A DNA stretch of 64,000 nt, taken from positions 1 through 64,000 of the forward strand of contig NZ_BOOF01000027.1 of assembly GCF_016863095.1 (NCBI RefSeq). The letters are read 5' to 3'. Each line of letters starts with the position of its first letter. Position 1 is the stretch's first letter. Positions 32,824 to 44,176 of the stretch are shown here, in pieces. The notes under the pieces were generated by a model. The model had not been told where the DNA came from. It worked only from the letters and a program-made list of their open reading frames with translations, and ran no database searches. This DNA comes from Microbispora siamensis. Lineage in GTDB: Bacteria > Actinomycetota > Actinomycetes > Streptosporangiales > Streptosporangiaceae. Made by a program: the position numbers and the translations under genes.

Positions 32824-34025
32824 CACCTTATGCGGCGGCCGGAGGAGGCGATCAGCACGAGTCCCCCTCCCAGCACGAGCACCCCCGCCACGCCGTACAT
32901 GAGGGCGGCGAAGCCGTACGGCGCGGCGGCCGAGGCCACGACCGGACCGATGCTGGCCCCGGTGAACAGGAAGAAGGTGAACAGGGAGACGGCCGTGGCC
33001 CGCGCGGGACCGGCCAGCAGGCCCACGGTCTCGATCACGGCGGGGGCGGCGACGCCGATCGCGAAGGCGAAGACGGCCAGCAGCACCGCCAGCGCGGCGA
33101 CGCCGGGGGCGGCCAGCCCGACCACCAGCGCGAGCAGCGCGGCGAGACCGATCGCCAGCGCCGCCCTGCGGGCCGGGGAGATCCGGGCCAGGTACGGCGT
33201 GGCGAACGGGATGGCGATGATCGCCGGCAGTGCGGTGGCCCGCAGCGCCAGCAGCGCGGAGGGGTCGCCGGCGATGCCCGCGGGACCTTCGAGCTGCAAC
33301 GCGGTGTAGAGGGCGACGAACGCGCCGAGGACCGTCAGCGTGGCGGCGTACACCAGGACCAGGCGCGGGTCGCGCAGCAGCGCGGGGACGACGGCATAGG
33401 GGTTCGCTCCGGCACGGCGGGCGGTGTCGGGCAGCATCGCCCGGCGCAGCACCACGGTCACGACGGCGAACGCGGCGCCGCCGAGCAGGAAGACCGGCCG
33501 CCACCCGAGCAGGTCGACGAGGGCCTTGCCGGCGAGCTGGGCGACCACGGCCGAGGCGAACAGCGCGCTCACCACGGAGGTCATCGTGACCGCCCGATGG
33601 CGGGGTTCGACGCGCTCGGCGATGTAGGCGAAGGCGGTGGGGGCGAAGACGGCGGTGGTGACGCCCTCCACCACCCGCAGTGCGACTGCCGCCCCGGTCC
33701 CGGGGCTCAGCGCGACCAGCGCGGTCGTCACCGCCGTGGCCGCCATGCCCCAGGTCATCACGCGGCGCCTGCCGTACAGGTCGGACAGCGGGCCGAACAA
33801 CAGGAAGCCGCCGGCGTAGCCGAGGCCGAAGGCGCTGACGAGCCAGGTCAGGACGGCGGCGGGGGCGCCCCAGTCGGCCGACATCCGGGTCAGCAGGGGG
33901 ATCACGACGTAGAGGTGCCCGGTGGCGAGGAGCCCGGCCGGCACGAACGCGGCCACAGTACGCCGCGCGGAGGCATGGCTCTCGCCCGTGGCGGGCGGGA
34001 GGAGGACGGACGTCGATGTGCTCAT
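32823..34025 (-). CDS. MFS transporter (DHA1-like)
   Basis: About 12 helices in 400 residues. The loop 2-3 motif FGPLSDLYGRRRVMTW is the classical MFS G-x-L-x-D-x-x-G-R-R-x. ATG 34025 (MSTSTSVLLPP) is chosen over an upstream in-frame GTG, which lies inside the operator palindromes. It is divergent from a TetR gene with tandem operators between, a typical drug-efflux arrangement. It is coupled to gpgS downstream, which is an unusual partner. Confidence 0.84.
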   Translation of the reverse strand: MSTSTSVLLPPATGESHASARRTVAAFVPAGLLATGHLYVVIPLLTRMSADWGAPAAVLTWLVSAFGLGYAGGFLLFGPLSDLYGRRRVMTWGMAATAVTTALVALSPGTGAAVALRVVEGVTTAVFAPTAFAYIAERVEPRHRAVTMTSVVSALFASAVVAQLAGKALVDLLGWRPVFLLGGAAFAVVTVVLRRAMLPDTARRAGANPYAVVPALLRDPRLVLVYAATLTVLGAFVALYTALQLEGPAGIAGDPSALLALRATALPAIIAIPFATPYLARISPARRAALAIGLAALLALVVGLAAPGVAALAVLLAVFAFAIGVAAPAVIETVGLLAGPARATAVSLFTFFLFTGASIGPVVASAAAPYGFAALMYGVAGVLVLGGGLVLIASSGRRIR

Positions 34026-34044
34026 GGCCGAGGACGGTAGCCAA

Positions 34045-34076
34045 CCAACCAGTTGGCTGTCAACCAACTAGTTGGT
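34045..34076. promoter_or_regulatory. Tandem TetR operators CCAACCAGTTGG and CCAACTAGTTGG
   Basis: Two 12-base palindromic elements at 34045-34056 (one mismatch) and 34064-34075 (perfect, extending to ACCAACTAGTTGGT at 63-76). Their centres are 19 bases apart, about two helix turns. They fill the gap just upstream of the MFS start and ahead of the divergent TetR gene, fitting cooperative binding of two dimers. Confidence 0.8.
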
Positions 34077-34141
34077 GGCCGCGACGGGTATGCTGAGACC
34101 ACCCCTGAGCCCCCTGCCGCTCATGAACACGGAGGAAGCCG

Positions 34142-34741
34142 ATGTCGCCCCGCAAAGACGCCAAGGACCCCACCGCCGCCACCAAGGCCGCCCTGCTCGA
34201 GGCCGCGCGGACGGAGTTCGCGGCCTACGGCGTGGCGGGCGCCCGGGTGGACCGCATCGCCGAGCGGGCGGGCGTCAACAAGGAGCGGATCTACGGGCAC
34301 TTCGGCAGCAAGGAGAAGCTGTTCGACACCGTGATCAAGACGGCCCTCGACGAGGTCGCCGCGGCGGTGGCGATGCCGGGCAAGGACCCCGAGGAGTACG
34401 TCGGCAACCTCTTCGACTTCTACTCCACCCACCCCGACCTGGTACGCCTGCTGATGTGGGAGGCCCTGCACTACCGGGGCGAGGACGACCTGCTGCCCGG
34501 CCAGGAGCTCCGGGTGGACAAGTGCCGGTCGAAGACCGAATCGCTCGCCGAGGGCCTCGGCCGGGAGCCGGACGCCTCGGTCGCCCGGATGGTGTTCACG
34601 CTGGTGGGCATGGCGATGTGGCCGACCGTCATGCCGCAGCTCGCCCGGATCACGGTCGGGGAGGAGGCGGCGACCCCCGAGGGACGCGAGGCGCTGCGCG
34701 AGCACCTCATGGCGTTCGTCCGCGCCGCCGTCGAGGCCTGA
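34142..34741 (+). CDS. TetR family transcriptional regulator
   Basis: 199 residues. The HTH domain ALLEAARTEFAAYGVAGARV followed by DRIAERAGVNKERIYGHFGSKEKLF (about 18-62) is canonical. The C-terminal domain has the DLVRLLMWEALHYRGEDD helix seen in multidrug-type members. ATG 34142 is used; an upstream ATG at 34123 is out of frame. It presumably binds the tandem operators and represses the MFS-gpgS unit and itself. Confidence 0.88.
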   Translation: MSPRKDAKDPTAATKAALLEAARTEFAAYGVAGARVDRIAERAGVNKERIYGHFGSKEKLFDTVIKTALDEVAAAVAMPGKDPEEYVGNLFDFYSTHPDLVRLLMWEALHYRGEDDLLPGQELRVDKCRSKTESLAEGLGREPDASVARMVFTLVGMAMWPTVMPQLARITVGEEAATPEGREALREHLMAFVRAAVEA

Positions 34742-34837
34742 CCGGCGCCCGCCGACGAGTTGAGCCGGGCATAACGCCTGGACGACCGCTCGCCGGGCAT
34801 GTCCTCATGTTCACCGCGAACCCCTATTCCTATAAGC

Positions 34838-34884
34838 CCTACATGTTGAGTAGGTTATTTCCTGTCGCACATGTCCGAGACAGG
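34838..34884 (+). promoter_or_regulatory. Palindrome and SD-covering hairpin before the MDR oxidoreductase gene
   Basis: CCTAC (34838-34842) and GTAGG (34850-34854) form an inverted repeat in an AT-rich promoter-like stretch. Just downstream, CCTGTC (34861-34866) pairs with GACAGG (34879-34884), whose end overlaps the ribosome-binding AGGAGG (34882-34887). The first may be an operator, and the second could mask the ribosome site. Confidence 0.4.
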
Positions 34885-34892
34885 AGGTTCCC

Positions 34893-35810
34893 ATGCCGAA
34901 GGCATACGTGTTCACGCAGTACGGCGGTCCGGAGGTGGAGACGTTCGCGGAGGTGGAGCGGCCGGTCCCCGGTCCCGGGCAGGTGCTGGTCGCGGTACGG
35001 GCGGCGGGGGTCAACCCCGTCGATTGGAAGCGGCGCAGCGGCTACCTCGCGCAGATCGCTCCGGTCGACTTCCCGGCCGTGTTCGGCGGCGAGGTCTCCG
35101 GAGTGGTCGAGGAGGTGGGGAACGGCGCCGGCGAGTTCGCGCCCGGCGACGAGGTCTTCGGCAACACCGTCGCCGGCGGGTACGCCGAGTACGCGCTGCT
35201 TCCGCTCGAACTGACCGCGCCCAAGCCCGCCGGCCTGTCGTTCGCCGACGCGGCGACGCTGCCCATCGCGGCCGCCACCGCGTACGACGGCGTGCGGCAA
35301 CTGGGTCTGCCGCCCGGCACCACCCTGCTGATCACCGGCGTCGGAGGGGGCGTCGGGGTGGCGGCGGCGCAGATCGCCAAGCACACCGGTGTGACGGTGA
35401 TCGGCACTGCCAGCGCCGGGAAGAAGGACTTCCTCGAGTCGCTGGGCGTGGTTCACGTCGAGCCGGGACCGGGCGCGGCCGACCGCGTGCGGGCCGCGGC
35501 GCCGGACGGCGTCGACGCGATCTACGACCTGGTCGGCGGCACCGCGCTGGAGGAGGTGGCCGGCCTGCTCGAGGACCGGTCGAAGCTGATCACGGCGGCC
35601 GACTGGGAGACGGTCGCCCGTCTCGGCGGCTCGCCGGTCCAGCGGGTGCGTAACCGAGCGGTGCTGGAGGCGGTGGCAGACCTCGCCGCGACCGGCGCGC
35701 TCCGGCCGTTCGTCACGCAGGCGTTCCCCTTCGAGCAGGCGCCCGCGGCGCTGCGGGCGGTGGAGGACGGTCACGCCCGCGGCAAGATCGTGATCGAGGT
35801 CGGCGCCTGA
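34893..35810 (+). CDS. NADP-dependent MDR oxidoreductase (quinone reductase-like)
   Basis: 305 residues of the zinc-free medium-chain dehydrogenase family. The N-terminal GroES-like domain holds GVNPVDWKRRSG and FPAVFGGEVSGVVEEVG. The NADP-binding fold has LLITGVGGGVGVAAAQIAKHTG (about 147-168). No zinc ligands are present at the catalytic-zinc positions, as in quinone oxidoreductase QorA. It would reduce quinones or enone-type electrophiles with NADPH. ATG 34893 follows AGGAGG. The neighbouring convergent HxlR gene, a family that often senses such electrophiles, could be its regulator. Confidence 0.87.
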   Translation: MPKAYVFTQYGGPEVETFAEVERPVPGPGQVLVAVRAAGVNPVDWKRRSGYLAQIAPVDFPAVFGGEVSGVVEEVGNGAGEFAPGDEVFGNTVAGGYAEYALLPLELTAPKPAGLSFADAATLPIAAATAYDGVRQLGLPPGTTLLITGVGGGVGVAAAQIAKHTGVTVIGTASAGKKDFLESLGVVHVEPGPGAADRVRAAAPDGVDAIYDLVGGTALEEVAGLLEDRSKLITAADWETVARLGGSPVQRVRNRAVLEAVADLAATGALRPFVTQAFPFEQAPAALRAVEDGHARGKIVIEVGA

Positions 35811-35835
35811 GCCGTCCCGACCCGCTCGGGCGTCG

Positions 35836-36261
35836 TCATCCCGGAGCCGCGACCTCCTGTCGGCCGTCGTACTCGGCGCGGGCCCCGTCGACGTCGTCGA
35901 TGTGCTCCACGGCCCAGTCGAGCAGCGCCGACACGGTGTTCAGCAGGGTCCCGCCGAGCGGGGTCAGCTCGTAGTCGACACGCGGCGGGACCACCGGATG
36001 CACGGTGCGCCGCACCAGTCCGTCGCGTTCGAGACCGCGCAGGGTCGCGGTCAGCATGCGCTGGCTGACGCCCGGGATGGCACGCCGCAGCTCGTTGTAG
36101 CGCCGCGGTTTCCTGCCGAGCTCGGCGATGACGGTCACCGCCCACTTCTCGCCCACCCGGTCCAGCACCTCGCGTACCCGGCAGGTCGTGTCGTCGCGTG
36201 CGGCCAGGACCGCGGGCACCCACTCCCGTCGCGTGTCGCCGTCGGAGGATCTCGCGGCCAT
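35836..36261 (-). CDS. HxlR family transcriptional regulator
   Basis: 141 residues. Family features: Cys at the start of the domain (TTCRVREVLDRVGEKWAVTV), ELGRKPRRYNELRRAIPGVSQRMLTATLRGLERDGLV as the winged helix, and the YELTPLGGTLL wing end. HxlR proteins often sense aldehydes or quinones through this cysteine. ATG 36261 is preferred since GGGTGGGG lies just upstream; GTG 36267 is also in frame. It converges on the MDR oxidoreductase gene and follows the luciferase-like gene by 30 bases. Confidence 0.86.
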   Translation of the reverse strand: MAARSSDGDTRREWVPAVLAARDDTTCRVREVLDRVGEKWAVTVIAELGRKPRRYNELRRAIPGVSQRMLTATLRGLERDGLVRRTVHPVVPPRVDYELTPLGGTLLNTVSALLDWAVEHIDDVDGARAEYDGRQEVAAPG

Positions 36262-36290
36262 GGTCACCCCACCCCCACGGCGATATTACT

Positions 36291-37376
36291 TCACCCTCCC
36301 GGTAGGTCCAGTGGGGAATCGGCCGCCGCCGCCTCCCAGGCGGGTGTGGGGATCTCCCTGCGCAGGACGGGAACGACCTCGGCGAAGAAACGCTCCAGGT
36401 GGGCCCGGGTGACGGCGGGGTCGGCGAAGAAAAACCCCTCCAGGCCGATCCCGAAGACCTGGTTGCCGAAGGAGGCGTGCAGGTCCAGCAGCTTGGCGGT
36501 GACCTGCTCGGCCGTGCCCACCAGCGCCGACCCGTTCGCCAGGAAGTCCTCGAGCGAGTCGAACGGGAAGTGGTTGCGGCTGGCGACGGGCATGCGCCGG
36601 AAGGACTCGAAGGCGGGCCGGGCCAGGGCGAGGGCGTCCTGGGACCGATCGGTGATGACCGGCGAGTGCGCCCCCACGCCCACCAGCGCGGAATCCGGGT
36701 CGTGCCCGTACCGGGCGAGCCGCTCCCGATAACGGCGCACCAGGCCGAGGTAGTGCTCGGTGCGCCGGAACCCGTTGGCCGAGTAGAGCGGGTCCCCCCA
36801 CTTCGCGGCCAGGTCGATCGAGCGCTCACTCGTCGCCGAGCCGTGCCACACCCGCGGGGCCGGCCGCTGGAACGGGCGCGGCCGGGTCGTCGCGTCCTTC
36901 AGCTCGGGCCGGTACCGTCCGGACCAGGTCACCCGCTCCTCGCGCCACAGCCGCCGTACCAGCTCGTAGCTCTCCTCCAGACGGTCCCACAGCTCGTCCT
37001 CCGCCACGCCGAACATTCCGGGCGAGACGGGATCGTTCCCCTTACCGATGATCAGATCCAGGCGTCCGTCGCTGAGATGGTCGAGCGTCGCGTACTCCTC
37101 GGCGGTCCGTACGGGATCCGCGAGCGACAGCACCGCCACGGTCGTGACCAGCCGGATGCGGGTCGTCTTCGCAGCGATGTGCGACAGCACCACCGCCGGC
37201 GCGGACGACAGGAACACCGGGTTGTGACGCTCCCCGACCCCGAAGGCGTCGTAGCCGATCCGCTCGGCCCACACCGCCAGGTCGACGACCTCCCGGAACC
37301 GCTCACGCTCGCCGCCCGGGACGTGCCCGGGCAGGCTCGGATCGTCGGACAGCAGGGTGGCGGCAAGGAATCTCAC
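36291..37376 (-). CDS. Luciferase-like (LLM) flavin-dependent monooxygenase
   Basis: 361 residues from GTG 37376 (VRFLAATLL as the first beta-strand). A longer ATG reading at 37439 adds 21 residues unlike the family. Bacterial-luciferase-type TIM barrel: GYDAFGVGERHNPVFLSSAPAVVLSHIAA, TTVAVLSLADPVRTAEEYATLDHLSDGRLDLIIGKG (FMN phosphate region), and a late GTAEQVTAKLLDL motif. It uses reduced flavin, FMNH2 or F420H2, from a partner to oxidise a small molecule. The substrate cannot be read from the sequence. Confidence 0.86.
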   Translation of the reverse strand: MRFLAATLLSDDPSLPGHVPGGERERFREVVDLAVWAERIGYDAFGVGERHNPVFLSSAPAVVLSHIAAKTTRIRLVTTVAVLSLADPVRTAEEYATLDHLSDGRLDLIIGKGNDPVSPGMFGVAEDELWDRLEESYELVRRLWREERVTWSGRYRPELKDATTRPRPFQRPAPRVWHGSATSERSIDLAAKWGDPLYSANGFRRTEHYLGLVRRYRERLARYGHDPDSALVGVGAHSPVITDRSQDALALARPAFESFRRMPVASRNHFPFDSLEDFLANGSALVGTAEQVTAKLLDLHASFGNQVFGIGLEGFFFADPAVTRAHLERFFAEVVPVLRREIPTPAWEAAAADSPLDLPGG

Positions 37377-37508
37377 GGCCTCGATCTTGCACGAGTGCCG
37401 CGGCCGGCGGCAGAAGGCACTTTTTTCTGCCTCTGTCACCCGGAGGGAACCGCGGCTGTCTCCCGGATGGCGAGGGCCTGGTCGGGGTTGCAGGCGTGGC
37501 AGGGCCTC

Positions 37509-38981
37509 TCAGCCGTGGGCGGCGTGGCGCTCCAGGAACGCGTACACGTCGGCCTCGTCGACACCGGGGAACGACCCGGGCGGCAGCGCGGCGAGCACGT
37601 GGGAGTTGGCGCGCGCCGACGGCCAGGCGTAGCCCTCCCAGCGCTGGGCGAGTTCGGCCGGCGGGCGGCGGCAGCACTCGCCGTTCGGGCAGTTCGACTT
37701 CGTGCGGTGGGTGGTCTCGCGCCCGCGGAACCACCGCGACTCCCGGTACGGCACGCCCAGCGTGATCGCGAAGTCCTTCTCCTGCGACGGGTCCACGTGG
37801 GCGACGCAGAAGTACGTGCCGGTGGGCGAGTCGGAGTACTGGTAGTACAGCGAGAACCGGTCGGGCGAGAGGAACACCTGGCGGCCCGACCACTGCTGGC
37901 ACATCCGCTGGCCCTCGATCGCCCCCTGCTCGTCGGCCGGGAAGACGATCCCGTCGTTCTCGTACGCCTTGTAGATGATCCCTCCGGCGTCGTTGCGCAC
38001 GAAGTGGCAGACGATGTCGAGGTGGCGGGTGGCGAGGTTGGTGAAGCGGTGCGCCGCCATCTCGTAGGACACCGCGAACACGTCGCGCAGGTCCTCCACC
38101 GACAGCGCCTTGTCCTGCTTGGCCTCCCGCAGGTACGGCACGGCCGCCGCCTCGGGCACGAGGACGGCCGCGGCGAAGTAGTTGGCCTCCACCCGCTGGC
38201 GCAGGAAGTCGGCGAAGTCGCGCGGCTTGTGGTGCTGGAGCGCGATGTGCCCGAGCGTCTGCAGCAGCACGGTGCGCGGCGTGTGCATGCCCAGTTGCTG
38301 GCGTTTGACGTAGATGCGCCGGTTGCGCAGGTCGGTCACCGACCGCGCCGACCGCGGCAGGTCGGGGGCGGTGTGCACGGCGAACCCGAAGTGCGACACC
38401 AGCGCCTGGACGGTGCTCTCCGACAGCGCGCCGGTCCGGTAGCCGACGGCGGTCAGGGCCTCGGCGGCGGCCTTCTCGATCTCCTCGAAGTAGTTGCCCA
38501 GCTCGCGTTGCTTGCGCCGCAGCTCGGCGTTGGCCGCCCGCGCCTCCTCCGGCGTGGCCGTGCCCTTCGCCTCCCTGGCCTTGAGCTCCTCGAACAGGCC
38601 CAGGATGTGCTCGAGCACGTCGTTCGGCACCCGTGAGGAGACCTTCAACCGGTTCAGCCCGAGCCCCGCGTAGAGCGGGTCGCGCTGGGCCTCCTCCAGC
38701 GCGATCTCGAGCTGGGCCCGCCGGTTCGGCGCCTGCCTGCGCAGCAGTTCCTCCACCGGCACGTTCAGCGCGGCGGCCAGCGACTTCAGCAGCGAGAGCT
38801 TGGGCTCGCGCTTGCCGTTCTCCAGCAGCGACAGCTGGCTGGGCGCTCTCCCGACGCGCTCGCCGAGCTCGGAGAGCGTGAGACCGCGCTGCTTGCGCAG
38901 GTGCTTGAGCCGCTGGCCGAAGGCCAGGAGATCGAGCTCGTGCGTCAAAGACAGCGGTTCTTCGCCCAGGACGGAGGTCAT
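37509..38981 (-). CDS. ramB: RamB-type acyl-responsive regulator (XRE helix-turn-helix plus IrrE-like domain)
   Basis: 490 residues. XRE HTH at about 25-80 (GLTLSELGERVGRAPSQLSL, then LENGKREPKLS). A helical linker follows. An IrrE/ImmA-like domain lies at about 190-340 with a degraded HExxH-type site (LLQTLGHIALQHHK). A C-terminal short-chain-fatty-acyl-regulator domain contains cysteines in CPNGECCRRPPAEL. This is the architecture of Corynebacterium RamB, which represses aceA and aceB and senses acetate metabolism. Its placement divergent from isocitrate lyase supports orthology. The symbol is by homology. Confidence 0.85.
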   Translation of the reverse strand: MTSVLGEEPLSLTHELDLLAFGQRLKHLRKQRGLTLSELGERVGRAPSQLSLLENGKREPKLSLLKSLAAALNVPVEELLRRQAPNRRAQLEIALEEAQRDPLYAGLGLNRLKVSSRVPNDVLEHILGLFEELKAREAKGTATPEEARAANAELRRKQRELGNYFEEIEKAAAEALTAVGYRTGALSESTVQALVSHFGFAVHTAPDLPRSARSVTDLRNRRIYVKRQQLGMHTPRTVLLQTLGHIALQHHKPRDFADFLRQRVEANYFAAAVLVPEAAAVPYLREAKQDKALSVEDLRDVFAVSYEMAAHRFTNLATRHLDIVCHFVRNDAGGIIYKAYENDGIVFPADEQGAIEGQRMCQQWSGRQVFLSPDRFSLYYQYSDSPTGTYFCVAHVDPSQEKDFAITLGVPYRESRWFRGRETTHRTKSNCPNGECCRRPPAELAQRWEGYAWPSARANSHVLAALPPGSFPGVDEADVYAFLERHAAHG

Positions 38982-38994
38982 GACCCGATCTTAT

Positions 38995-39079
38995 GCGGAA
39001 AATCCGCGTTTCTTCCAGCGATGCGTGATCCACACCACACAGATTGGTCTAGTCCATAGCGAAAACTCTGCGTTTCTTC
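38995..39079. promoter_or_regulatory. Two direct repeats in the ramB/aceA intergenic region
   Basis: Near-identical 21-base elements occur at 38995-39015 and 39059-39079, both ending CTGCGTTTCTTC or CCGCGTTTCTTC and preceded by GCGGAAAA or GCGAAAAC. They are 64 bases apart. A related inverted element (TGCAGAAAGCGGAAG) lies at 39102-39116. Repetition exactly between the regulator and its expected target suggests RamB-type operators. Confidence 0.65.
39043..39058. promoter_or_regulatory. DasR (dre)-like site between ramB and aceA
   Basis: ATTGGTCTAGTCCATA matches 12 of the 16 positions of the GntR/HutC-type dre consensus ACTGGTCTAGACCAGT, including the central TGGTCTAG. DasR-like regulators respond to N-acetylglucosamine metabolism. 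This is a resemblance only; no such regulator is in the window. Confidence 0.45.
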
Positions 39080-39225
39080 ACTGTCGAATACCCGCCAGTC
39101 TTGCAGAAAGCGGAAGATTTGGCATTCTTTCCACTGGCGCCTCCTTGTGAGTGTCTTGATATCGACACAAACTCGGAAGCAAGCCCCAGGTGACGACAAC
39201 GTACGCAACAAGGGAGTGACCGGAG

Positions 39226-40518
<1,293 letters not shown>

Positions 40519-40552
40519 CCACAGCGGACATCTCGGACACAGGTCGGTGGCG

Positions 40553-40610
40553 GGCCCCGCCGCCCATCCGCAGGTCACCCCCGGGGATCTGACGGATCGG
40601 CGGCGGGGCC
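40553..40610. terminator. Strong terminator after aceA
   Basis: Arms GGCCCCGCCGCC (40553-40564) and GGCGGCGGGGCC (40599-40610) are exact complements, with a second short pairing ATCCG/CGGAT inside. It lies between the aceA stop and the convergent ATPase gene, so it serves both directions. Confidence 0.82.
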
Positions 40611-40629
40611 TCGCCGTACGCGGGGCCGG

Positions 40630-41439
40630 TCAGACGCGCAGCGCGCGGGCGTACCAGCGGCCGTCCAGCGAGTCGATGCGCAGCCTCCGGCCGAAGCACT
40701 CGGACAGCTTCGGCCCGGTGAGCACCTCCCCCACGGGACCCGCGGTCAGGATGCGGGTGTCCCGCATCAGCAGGGCGTGCGTGGTGGTGGCCGGCACCTC
40801 CTCCAGGTGGTGCGTGACCATCACGGTCGTGAGCCCCTGCCGGGTGCGCGCCAGGTCCTCCAGCGCCTCGATCAGGTCCTCCCGCGCCGGCAGGTCGAGG
40901 CCCGCGAACGGCTCGTCGAGCAGCAGGATCGCCGGATCGGCCATCAGCGCCCTGGCCACCCGGATCCGGGCCCGCTCCCCCTGCGAGCACACCTGGAACC
41001 TGCGGTCGGCCAGGTCCTTGCAGCCGAGGTCGGCCAGCAGCCGGTGCGCCCGTTCCCGCTCCTCGTCGCCGTACCGGTCCCACAACGGCGCGCTCGTCCC
41101 GGTGTGCCCGGTGAGCACGACGGTCAGCGCGGTGGCGCCCTCCTCCTCCAGCAGCGACTCGTCCACGAGCCGCTGACTGGCCGCGACCAGGCCGATGCTC
41201 CGGCGCAGCTCCCGCAGGTCGACCCGGCCGAGCCGCCGCCCGAGCACCGTGGCCGTCCCCGAGCTCGGATGCCGTACGGCCGCGGCGACCGAGAGCATCG
41301 TCGTCTTCCCCGCGCCGTTGGGGCCGAGGATCACCCAGTGCTGGCCGTGCTCGACCCGCCAGTCGGCCCCGGTCACCAGGGTCCGGCCGACCACGCGGAC
41401 GGTCACGTCGTCGAGTTCGAGAGCTGCGTTCATGAACAC
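40630..41439 (-). CDS. ABC-type ATPase, stand-alone (ModF/iron-type)
   Basis: 269 residues with Walker A GPNGAGKTT, signature CSQGERARIRVARAL, Walker B ILLLDEPFAGLD and H-loop VTHHLEEV. The H-loop and the VCSQGE signature resemble YlmA/ModF-like ATPases found without a permease. No membrane partner is nearby, so its role is unclear: transport energisation by a remote permease, or a soluble function. ATGs at 41439 and 41433 are both possible. It is convergent with aceA and separated from it by a terminator. Confidence 0.85.
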   Translation of the reverse strand: MFMNAALELDDVTVRVVGRTLVTGADWRVEHGQHWVILGPNGAGKTTMLSVAAAVRHPSSGTATVLGRRLGRVDLRELRRSIGLVAASQRLVDESLLEEEGATALTVVLTGHTGTSAPLWDRYGDEERERAHRLLADLGCKDLADRRFQVCSQGERARIRVARALMADPAILLLDEPFAGLDLPAREDLIEALEDLARTRQGLTTVMVTHHLEEVPATTTHALLMRDTRILTAGPVGEVLTGPKLSECFGRRLRIDSLDGRWYARALRV

Positions 41440-41478
41440 TCAGCATGCTGCATGGACGCGCCTGCCCACGACAGCGTT

Positions 41479-43140
<1,662 letters not shown>

Positions 43141-43404
43141 ACGGAAGCTACCTCTCTCGAAGTGCCGCACAGCCACTGTGGCCGCTTGGAACGCGCCACG
43201 CGCTCAAGTAGCGCCAAGCGGCATGAGAGGTAAGGCCAATGGCACCTTGCGGTTAGGCCGGACGGCGAAACCGCAGGTCACATAGGTCTCATATGCCACA
43301 AAAGGACCTCCTCGAGGGATGCCGAGTTCGGCCGGATTCGTGGATCACATGGGTGTCCGACGTGGGTCGTACGGTTGCGTCCGTATCGTGCAGGCGCGAG
43401 GCTT

Positions 43405-44118
43405 TCAGGCGCCCTGCCCGACCACGGCGGCGAACCGGAACGCCACCTCACCCCAGGCCGTCCGCGCGAGAGGGTCGTCGGCCACGGCGGCGGCGTACAG
43501 CTCGTCGAGGTCGAGACCCCGCCGGCGGGTGTGCTCGGCGTCCCACTGCAGGATGCGTTCGGGCCCCACCTCGGGGTGGAACTGCACGCCCCAGGCGCGG
43601 TCGCCCAGCCGGAAGGCCTGGTAGGGGCAGCGGTCGGTCTCGGCGAGCCAGACCGCGCCCGGCGGCAGGGCCGTGATGGCGTCGATGTGGTTCTCGACCG
43701 CCGGCACGTCGGCGGGCAGCCCGCCGAAGACCGCGTCGTCCGCCGCCTCGGCCCTGATGGTGATGGACGTGCTGCCGTGCTCGGGGGCCCCGGCGTCGCC
43801 CTGGACCTTCCCGCCGGCGACCGAGGCCAGCATCTGCCCGCCCAGGCAGATGCCGAAGAACGGCACCGACCGGGCGAGGGCCTGGTCGACGAGGGCGCGG
43901 GCGGCCGGCAGCCAGGGGGCCTTGTCGTCGTCGTCCGGCAGGTAACCGCCGCCGAGCACGATCAGGCCGTCGTGCTCCAGCCGTGACGGAAGGGCGGACC
44001 CGTCGAAAGCGGTGATCACGTCGACGGCGACCCCTGCGGCGGCCAGCCATTCCCCGAACCGCCCAGGACCCCCGTTCGCTCCGTTCTGTACGGCAAGCAC
44101 TCGCGGCATTTCCGGCAT
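43405..44118 (-). CDS. Class-I glutamine amidotransferase-like protein
   Basis: 237 residues. The nucleophile motif GICLGGQ has Cys91, and the His/Glu of the triad are in VQFHPEVG (about 176-182). An oxyanion strand GLIVLGGGYLPDDDD precedes them. It resembles stand-alone GuaA-type amidotransferase domains (such as gamma-glutamyl hydrolase or YfeJ/PuuD-like enzymes) that hydrolyse glutamine or gamma-glutamyl amides. No synthetase domain or partner gene is adjacent, so the substrate is open. Monocistronic; start ATG 44118, or ATG 44109. Confidence 0.85.
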   Translation of the reverse strand: MPEMPRVLAVQNGANGGPGRFGEWLAAAGVAVDVITAFDGSALPSRLEHDGLIVLGGGYLPDDDDKAPWLPAARALVDQALARSVPFFGICLGGQMLASVAGGKVQGDAGAPEHGSTSITIRAEAADDAVFGGLPADVPAVENHIDAITALPPGAVWLAETDRCPYQAFRLGDRAWGVQFHPEVGPERILQWDAEHTRRRGLDLDELYAAAVADDPLARTAWGEVAFRFAAVVGQGA

Positions 44119-44176
44119 GAGGCCCGACTCTACCGGCCCCGCCGCATGCCCTCCCCTCGGCGGGGAGACCCCCGGG

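Noticed and set aside
37509-38981. The HTH plus IrrE-like protein as an antitoxin or phage repressor
   Set aside because: Length, C-terminal domain and position opposite isocitrate lyase fit a RamB-type metabolic regulator.
43141-43404. The 264-base gap upstream of the Ser/Thr kinase as a hidden gene or RNA
   Set aside because: No convincing frame or stable symmetric structure; it is best taken as the kinase promoter region.
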